Made by a program: the position numbers and the translations under genes. The notes under the pieces were generated by a model that had not been told where the DNA came from, did not search any database, and saw only the letters and a program-made list of their open reading frames with translations. From NCBI GenBank assembly GCA_017447005.1, contig JAFSOM010000567.1, forward strand, positions 1 to 11,042: a stretch of 11,042 nt of DNA. Reading direction: 5' to 3'. Positions 6,426 to 11,042 of the stretch are shown piece after piece. Within the stretch, counting starts at the first letter, position 1; each line of letters opens with the position of its first letter. This stretch comes from Oscillibacter sp. (GTDB taxonomy: Bacteria; Bacillota; Clostridia; Oscillospirales; Oscillospiraceae).

Positions 6426-8075
6426 TTATTTTACGTCCGCGTCCTCGCGGGACTGATAATCGAAGAAGTCAAAATCCGCCGTGCGGCTGTGCGTCATGCG
6501 GTCGCCGCAGGCAATCCCGACAAAGGTTCCGGTAAATTCGCCGAAGTCGGAATACTCGTCGGAAAGTTTGCTGGTGTCGAACGCGGGGCCAATATCCGCC
6601 CAGTTCGCTCCGTTCAACGACCATTGGAATTGGGAGGCGCGTCCATTGATGATAACCCTCATCCAGATTTCCTGTCCGTCCTCCACAGGAGTGCGCGTGT
6701 CGTGAAATTCCGTTTTCGTCCCGTTCTCCAAGCTCATGACGGCAATCGCGCTCCGGTTGAGCGTTTCGCTGAAATACTTGTAGAGATACAGGAAATTCAT
6801 GTTGTCATAGTAGAGAATCAGTCCGGCTGTGTGCTGATAGCTTAACGGCGTAAAGTCCAGCTTTGTGGTAGCCGTGGCCTGTACGCTGGTCAGTTTTCTC
6901 GCCAGAATGCTGGCTTTGTTCTGAGAACAGCCGGATTCCTGTCCGCGCAGACGCGCCCAGCCGGGACGGGAAGTCAAGTCCACAAAGGAAGCGGGGGCAA
7001 TGCGGGGCGCGTACCATCCCAGCGCAAGTTGCGGGGAATCGAAACCGTCAAAGGCGTTGATTTTCGCAAGCGGCTTTTCGGGCAACGCGCTTTCCTCCAC
7101 AAATTCCCGCGCCAGATTGCCGCCGTTCTCCGTGCGCAACCATCCGTCATCCGTCCATTTCATCCGTTCAATGGCGGTTTCGCGTCCGAGGGTACAGCGC
7201 AGTTCCGGGAGGAAGGGGCGGGAACAGTGGAATACCATCCATGTTTCGCCGTTGGGAAGGTCAACATAACTTGCGTGACCGGATTTTTGCAGTTTGCTTT
7301 CCGGGTTGTAATAATGCGGTTTGAGGTGGTCCCAGTCGTGCCGCTCGTTATGGTTTTCCGGGCTGGACGTAAGAATGGGGTTGCAGGGGTCAGGCTCGTA
7401 AGGCCCCCATACGTTTTTGGAACGTCCCACGGTGACGCTGTGATAATATCCGGTGCCGCCTTCGGCGCACATGATATAGTAGTAATCTCCGCGTTTCGTA
7501 AGGTGGGGCGCTTCAATACAGCCTCTGTCCGTGCCGCCGCGCCAGAAGCGTTTCGGCATCCCCAAGACCTTTTTTTGTTTGGGGTCGTATTCCATAATGC
7601 TGATGGGGCCGGGCTTTTCGTACTCCGTCCGGGTTTCCCATTCCAGCGCCACCACATACTTTTTGCCGTCGTCGTCGTGGAACAGGGACGCGTCAAAGCC
7701 AGTGGAATGCAGATAGACGGGTTCGCTCCAAGGGCCTTTCGGGTCTTTCGCCGTGATGAGAAAGTTGTCAACGTCGAAATAGCGGGCGTTCATGGAGTTC
7801 ATTACGCCGTAGACCACGTAGAACAGGTCATCCGCTTCGCAGTAGGTCAGGCAGGGCGCCCAAATGCCTTTCGCGGACGGCAGTTTCTTCAAGTCGGGGT
7901 CATCCGCGTTTTGCAATGCGTGGGAGTAGAGTTCCCAGTGTTTCATGTCCTTGGAATGGTAGATAGGAATGCCGGGGAACCACTCGAATGACGAGACGGC
8001 GATGTAGAAGTCCTCCCCTTTGCGGCAAATGCAGGGGTCAGGATTGAAACCGGGCAGAATCGGGTTTTGAATCAT
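6426..8075 (-). CDS. xynB: Intracellular GH43 beta-xylosidase
   Basis: This 549-residue enzyme should remove xylose from the non-reducing end of xylo-oligosaccharides, possibly with alpha-L-arabinofuranosidase side activity. No signal peptide is present, so it works in the cytoplasm. The five-bladed propeller occupies residues about 1-330. Its three catalytic carboxylates are visible: D13 (GFNPDP, base), D128 (GFDASLF, pKa modulator) and E188 (CIEAPH, acid), almost the same numbers as in Selenomonas GH43 xylosidase (D14, D127, E186), with R286 in HCSRP. A C-terminal beta-sandwich follows (about 336-545), typical of the two-domain GH43 xylosidases. The ATG at 8075 is chosen because GGAGG lies five bases upstream. 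A TTG at 8087 would add four residues but falls within that site. It directly follows the symporter gene, the same pairing as xynP-xynB of Bacillus subtilis. Confidence 0.93.
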   Translation of the reverse strand: MIQNPILPGFNPDPCICRKGEDFYIAVSSFEWFPGIPIYHSKDMKHWELYSHALQNADDPDLKKLPSAKGIWAPCLTYCEADDLFYVVYGVMNSMNARYFDVDNFLITAKDPKGPWSEPVYLHSTGFDASLFHDDDGKKYVVALEWETRTEYEKPGPISIMEYDPKQKKVLGMPKRFWRGGTDRGCIEAPHLTKRGDYYYIMCAEGGTGYYHSVTVGRSKNVWGPYEPDPCNPILTSSPENHNERHDWDHLKPHYYNPESKLQKSGHASYVDLPNGETWMVFHCSRPFLPELRCTLGRETAIERMKWTDDGWLRTENGGNLAREFVEESALPEKPLAKINAFDGFDSPQLALGWYAPRIAPASFVDLTSRPGWARLRGQESGCSQNKASILARKLTSVQATATTKLDFTPLSYQHTAGLILYYDNMNFLYLYKYFSETLNRSAIAVMSLENGTKTEFHDTRTPVEDGQEIWMRVIINGRASQFQWSLNGANWADIGPAFDTSKLSDEYSDFGEFTGTFVGIACGDRMTHSRTADFDFFDYQSREDADVK

Positions 8076-8104
8076 ACGTTCCTCCAATCGTTTCGCGGAT
8101 TTGC

Positions 8105-8144
8105 GGTTCGCCGGGAAGGAATGCGCGTCTATTCCCGGCGAACC
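8105..8144 (-). promoter_or_regulatory. Intercistronic 13-bp hairpin between symporter and xylosidase genes
   Basis: GGTTCGCCGGGAA (8105-8117) and TTCCCGGCGAACC (8132-8144) form a perfect 13-bp stem with a 14-base loop. On the mRNA it lies between the transporter stop at 8187 and the xylosidase ribosome binding site. No T run follows, so read-through is expected. It may stabilise or separate the two messages. Confidence 0.5.
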
Positions 8145-8186
8145 CTTTACGGACGCTTATGAGAATATCACACGATACCCTGATTG

Positions 8187-9572
8187 TCACGCTTTTTCGG
8201 CGCGTTTTTGAAGGTCGGCGATAATGCCGGAGAACTCATTGTCCAGATTGTAGAAGCGCAGGATAAGGAAGCAGGCGGCGAACAGTCCGATAGGAATCCA
8301 GATGAAGCAGACGCGGACGCCCGTCACAGCGGAGGCGATTTGCGTTTCGGCGTCGCCCACATAGCCGCTCACGTCCAGAATCAAACCCAACAGGGCGGAG
8401 CCAAGGCCGTTGCCGATTTTATAACCGAAACTGCACGCGCTGTTGACAAGTCCCTCGGTGCGGTTGCCCGTTTTCCACTCGCCGTAGTCAATCGTATCGG
8501 AAACCATCGCCCACATGGTCGCGCCGCAGCAGGCGTTGCCTACGCCGCGAATCAGGCTTGTGATAACGATAATGGGCATGGAGCCGCCGCCAAATTCCAG
8601 AATCAGCATTCCGACCGCCGCAAGAATCAGGCCAAGGGAGAACACGTTCCGCTTGCCGTACTTCTTGACCAGTTTCGCAATCAGGAACATACTGATAATC
8701 TGAATGGCGTTGTAAATGCCGTTGACAGTTCCCACCAGATTGGCATCGCCCAGAACGGTCTTGGCGTAGTAGACAGTAGAGCCGCCGTTAATCGCGTAGT
8801 ACAGGAAGAACAGAGCCAGAACGCAGGTCATCATAATCCAATACTTGTTGCGGAACAGGCTCTTGATTCCCTCCGCGACAGGCACGTCCGCGACCTGTCC
8901 GCCTTCTCCAGCGGCGGCGGGTTTGACGCGCTCTTTCGTTCCGAAGAAGTTGATAAGGAACGCGGCGATAGCGAGGAAGCCGAGGACAAAGAAGGTTTTC
9001 GTCCACGCGGAAGCGTTGTTGCCAAAGAACTCCACAAGGGGAAGCGTCACAAGGTTGATAAGCAGAGTGCCGCAGGTCGCAAGCACGTTACGGAAAATGC
9101 TCAGGACGGAACGCTCATAAGGGTCTTGCGTCATCAGCGCGTTCAGGGAAGAATAGGGAACATTGATTGCCGTGTAGATAACCGTGGAAGTCAGGTTGTA
9201 GGTGATGAACACGTACACGAGTTTTGCGGAATCGCTCAGTCCGGCAGGGACGGAGAACAGCAGGATGCCGGAAATGGCGAAGGGGACGCACATCCGCAGA
9301 AGCCACGGACGGGCCTTGCCGAAACGGGACTTGGTGCGGTCTACGATGACGCCCATGATGATGTCGCTGATGCCGTCAAACACACGGGAAATCAGCATGA
9401 TGGTGCCGACAGCGAAGGTGTTCACGCCCGCGTAGTCCGAGTAGTAGAACATCAGGAATGCGGACATAGCGGTGTAGATGATGTTGCAGCCGAAGTCGCC
9501 GCAACCGTAGGAGAACCGCTCGACGATTTTACGCAGAGTCAGTCCTTCCTTCCGCTCCGTAGTTTGTTCCAT
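8187..9572 (-). CDS. GPH-family glycoside:cation symporter, probable xyloside/xylo-oligosaccharide importer
   Basis: This is a 461-residue, 12-segment membrane protein of the glycoside-pentoside-hexuronide:cation symporter family within the major facilitator superfamily (MelB, XynP, XylP). The family signature is clear at residues 63-90: RVFDGISDIIMGVIVDRT, then SRFGKARPW. D66 and D70 form the DxxxD pair that binds Na+ or H+ in MelB. Hydrophobic segments continue to about residue 440. There is no C-terminal PTS IIA-like domain as in LacS. It is first in the operon, has GAGGAG five bases before the ATG at 9572, and is followed by an intracellular xylosidase. Import of xylosides or short xylo-oligosaccharides, which are then cut inside, fits best. 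Free xylose, isoprimeverose or melibiose-like substrates remain possible. A TATAAT promoter lies upstream at 9681-9686. Confidence 0.88.
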   Translation of the reverse strand: MEQTTERKEGLTLRKIVERFSYGCGDFGCNIIYTAMSAFLMFYYSDYAGVNTFAVGTIMLISRVFDGISDIIMGVIVDRTKSRFGKARPWLLRMCVPFAISGILLFSVPAGLSDSAKLVYVFITYNLTSTVIYTAINVPYSSLNALMTQDPYERSVLSIFRNVLATCGTLLINLVTLPLVEFFGNNASAWTKTFFVLGFLAIAAFLINFFGTKERVKPAAAGEGGQVADVPVAEGIKSLFRNKYWIMMTCVLALFFLYYAINGGSTVYYAKTVLGDANLVGTVNGIYNAIQIISMFLIAKLVKKYGKRNVFSLGLILAAVGMLILEFGGGSMPIIVITSLIRGVGNACCGATMWAMVSDTIDYGEWKTGNRTEGLVNSACSFGYKIGNGLGSALLGLILDVSGYVGDAETQIASAVTGVRVCFIWIPIGLFAACFLILRFYNLDNEFSGIIADLQKRAEKA

Positions 9573-9680
9573 TCTTGCTCCTCACTTTCTTTTTCCTTTC
9601 CGCGTCTCGCGGAGAAATTTCCGGCAAAAGTGGCTGAAACATTCGCTTGATTCCCTGCGCAAGGAATTTAACTGTCCCGG

Positions 9681-9709
9681 ATTATACTATCTTATTCACT
9701 CCATGAAAA
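9681..9709 (-). promoter_or_regulatory. Promoter of the xylose catabolic operon
   Basis: On the minus strand TTTTCA (9709-9704) and TATAAT (9686-9681) are 17 bases apart: a perfect -10 with a -35 matching four of six. The transcript would have a leader of roughly 100 bases. The weak -35 is overlapped by the left arm of a 13-bp inverted repeat, as expected for an activator- or repressor-controlled promoter. Confidence 0.65.
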
Positions 9710-9750
9710 GATAATATATTGACCAATTTTTGTGCTGATATTATCTTTTC
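9705..9750. promoter_or_regulatory. Perfect 13-bp inverted repeat, likely operator of the divergent AraC-family regulator
   Basis: GAAAAGATAATAT (9705-9717) and its exact complement ATATTATCTTTTC (9738-9750) are separated by 20 bases, so equivalent points are 33 bp apart, about three helical turns. The left arm covers the -35 of the catabolic operon; the right arm ends exactly where the regulator's -35 begins. A third, imperfect copy in the right-arm orientation (10 of 13) lies at 9684-9696 over the operon's -10. AraC-family regulators often bind such paired half-sites. The ligand protein is inferred. Confidence 0.6.
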
Positions 9751-9779
9751 TTGAAAATACCAAAAAAATGCGCTATGAT
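9751..9779 (+). promoter_or_regulatory. Promoter of the AraC-family regulator gene
   Basis: TTGAAA (9751-9756), a 17-base spacer and TATGAT (9774-9779) form a near-consensus vegetative promoter. Transcription would start near 9786, leaving a leader of about 30 bases that ends in AAGGAGG at 9803-9809. Confidence 0.75.
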
Positions 9780-9817
9780 AGAGGGCAATATTCCTGTCCC
9801 GTAAGGAGGCCGTCTTT

Positions 9818-10699
9818 ATGCAGTTGCCCCATTCCCAATCCAACTATGAGACAATTTCCGTCCACTCGGCCACGCAGGTTCGCTTCTATACGTCGGTTGA
9901 CCCCGGCAGTTACGTTCCCCCGCACTGGCACGAAGCCCTTGAGATTGTCTATCTCCAAAAGGGAACGCTCGATTTTACTATTGAAAACTCCAAACGGACG
10001 CTCCAGCCCGGTCAATGCGTTCTCGTCAACCCGAATGTCATTCACTCGACAAAATGCGCCTCTCCCAATACGGCGATTGTGTTTCAAATGCCCGTGAAGT
10101 TTTTGGAGACGGTAGTGCCTGACATCCGCCAGCGGCGTTTCAATTTGGATGCCGGAGCCGCGCTCCAAGGAACATCGCTGGATTCGCTCAAAGAGACGCT
10201 GGAAGCGATGCAAAATCTCAATGACACGCGCCCGGAAGGATATATCCTGCGCTTTAACAGCCTGCTCTTTGACTTGCTGTACCGTCTGTGCCGCGATTAC
10301 AGCATACGGGTTGTCCATGCGAATTTCTCCCAGAAAAGCGAAGCTCTGAAACGTCTGTCCTCAGTTTTAGACTACGCCGCCCTCCACTATACCGACAATA
10401 TTTCCATTGAAACCATTTCACGCGTCGCCATGTTACAGCCCAACTACTTTTGCCGTTTCTTCAAGAAAATCATGGGCGTGACGTTTCTGGAATATCTGAA
10501 CGAACTCCGTCTTTCCCATATTCTTCACGACTTGATTTTGACGGATATGAACATTACTGAAATTACCGCAAAGCATGGCTTTACAAATGGCAGAGCGTTT
10601 CGCAGTATGTTCTATGAGCAGTTCCATACAACCCCGTTCCATTTTCGTAAAGCTCTGCGCCAGAAGGCCAAAAAAACTCCGGGAGAACACGGCGATTGA
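9818..10699 (+). CDS. AraC-family transcriptional regulator with cupin sensor domain
   Basis: This 293-residue protein has a sensor and a DNA-binding part. Residues about 30-95 are a cupin: HWHEALEIVYLQKGTLDF (H36, H38, E42) and PGQCVLVNPNVIHS (H76), the sugar-sensing barrel seen in AraC and RhaS types. Residues about 180-280 are the two helix-turn-helix units, the first around ISIETISRVAMLQPNYFCRFFKK (195-217) and the second around ITEITAKHGFTNGRAFRSMFYEQF (246-269). The ATG at 9818 has AAGGAGG eight bases upstream. The gene is divergent from the xylose operon and shares a 245-bp intergenic region with a perfect inverted repeat, so it very likely controls that operon and perhaps itself in response to xylose or xylo-oligosaccharides. 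Clostridial xylose genes are often under a ROK-type XylR; none is seen here. An 8-bp inverted repeat surrounds the stop codon (10682-10689, 10701-10708), without a T run. Confidence 0.9.
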   Translation: MQLPHSQSNYETISVHSATQVRFYTSVDPGSYVPPHWHEALEIVYLQKGTLDFTIENSKRTLQPGQCVLVNPNVIHSTKCASPNTAIVFQMPVKFLETVVPDIRQRRFNLDAGAALQGTSLDSLKETLEAMQNLNDTRPEGYILRFNSLLFDLLYRLCRDYSIRVVHANFSQKSEALKRLSSVLDYAALHYTDNISIETISRVAMLQPNYFCRFFKKIMGVTFLEYLNELRLSHILHDLILTDMNITEITAKHGFTNGRAFRSMFYEQFHTTPFHFRKALRQKAKKTPGEHGD

Positions 10700-10882
10700 C
10701 TGTTCTCCTGAAGTAAACATCCATTGCGCCCTCGTTTCACAAGGCGAATTTTTCAAAGCCTGAGACAAATGACGGAAAGAACCTCACGCTCCAAAATGTG
10801 CGCCATGAAATGGGCAACGCCTAAGTAAAAGTTTTGCAACTGCCGCTCCTCTTTATGCCTTGCTCTTTGCGGCATACAAGCT

Positions 10883-10923
10883 AATCACTCAAACACGGTG
10901 CGAATGACCGCGTTTGAGTGATT
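10883..10923. other. Long perfect hairpin (12 bp plus 4 bp)
   Basis: AATCACTCAAAC (10883-10894) pairs with GTTTGAGTGATT (10912-10923). After one A-C mismatch, CGGT and ACCG extend the stem around a 7-base loop. There is no T run after it on either strand, so it is not a standard intrinsic terminator. It could stabilise a 3' end or be part of a small RNA. Confidence 0.45.
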
Positions 10924-10974
10924 TGATGTCATATTAAAAAGAATGGTTACTTGCACAGTGTTGCTATCAAGCCT

Positions 10975-11012
10975 TACGTTTTACCGTAAAAATCACGGTA
11001 GCGTAGCTTTTT
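10975..11012 (+). terminator. Candidate terminator downstream of the AraC-family gene
   Basis: TACG and TACCGT (10975-10987) pair with ACGGTA and CGTA (10995-11005), with a small internal bulge, and GCTTTTT follows. It is about 275 bases past the regulator stop, so it may end either that transcript or an unrecognised small RNA. Confidence 0.4.
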
Positions 11013-11042
11013 AGAGCTTTTGAAAGCTAAATTCATCAGCAA

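Larger units (their letters stand above)
10700..11042. other. Gene-free 3' region with several hairpins
   Basis: No frame here has a ribosome binding site or protein-like composition. Visible structures are TATGCC/GGCATA (10854-10859, 10871-10876), a long stem at 10883-10923, and a stem followed by T at 10975-11012. The region may contain the tail of the regulator transcript, a small RNA, or the flank of a gene beyond the right edge. Confidence 0.4.

Noticed and set aside
8184..9650. A 488-codon plus-strand frame opposite the symporter
   Set aside because: It mirrors the transporter codons (polar residues opposite hydrophobic ones) and runs into the transporter's own leader; no domain is seen.
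9573..9680. A catabolite-repression (cre) site in the operon leader
   Set aside because: A stretch containing TGAAACATTCG was inspected, but it does not match the cre consensus spacing on either strand.
1..11042. CRISPR array, tRNA, rRNA, transposase or integrase
   Set aside because: No regularly spaced direct repeats, no cloverleaf or rRNA sequence, and no recombinase motifs were found on either strand.

Overview
The window looks like the chromosome of a bacterium in the Clostridia (Bacillota), at moderately high GC. Three things point there: strong AAGGAGG-type ribosome binding sites before nearly every gene, a stand-alone Spo0A-C-like DNA-binding protein, and a xylose gene set known from clostridia (fucose-isomerase-fold isomerase, DUF4867, xylulokinase). 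I cannot place it to family.

Left part, about 1-2515, looks like accessory DNA. The minus strand carries the C-terminal part of a large restriction-type SF2 helicase that runs off the left edge. Its frame closes at a stop at 1654-1656, before any ATPase core is encoded, so the gene appears 5'-truncated. Abutting it on the plus strand are a small Xre repressor, with an mRNA hairpin that overlaps its ribosome binding site, and an 87-residue basic protein resembling the DNA-binding domain of Spo0A. Each is followed by a hairpin terminator, and the second one appears to work in both directions.

Middle, about 2515-2684, has no gene I trust. It is rich in inverted repeats, two of which are interleaved like a pseudoknot. 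It separates the accessory block from the catabolic operon and may hold the element boundary.

Right part, 2685-10699, is a self-contained xylo-oligosaccharide catabolic locus. Five minus-strand genes are transcribed in this order: a GPH-family symporter, a cytoplasmic GH43 beta-xylosidase, xylulokinase, a DUF4867 cupin-like protein, and an isomerase of the FucI/AraA fold that most likely acts as xylose isomerase. Together they would import xylo-oligosaccharides or xylosides, hydrolyse them to xylose inside the cell, isomerise to xylulose and phosphorylate to xylulose 5-phosphate. A divergent AraC-family regulator is at 9818-10699. The AT-rich intergenic region between it and the transporter holds two good promoters and a perfect 13-bp inverted repeat that touches both -35 boxes, a likely operator. 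Two of the intercistronic gaps carry 13-bp hairpins, one of them inside a possible ribosome-binding-site sequestering structure.

The last 340 bases hold no convincing gene, only several hairpins, one followed by a T run. I see no tRNA, rRNA, CRISPR array, transposase or intact mobile element. No wholly new system is evident. The most interesting points are the regulatory architecture, the truncated helicase next to the Xre gene, and the isomerase/DUF4867 pair.
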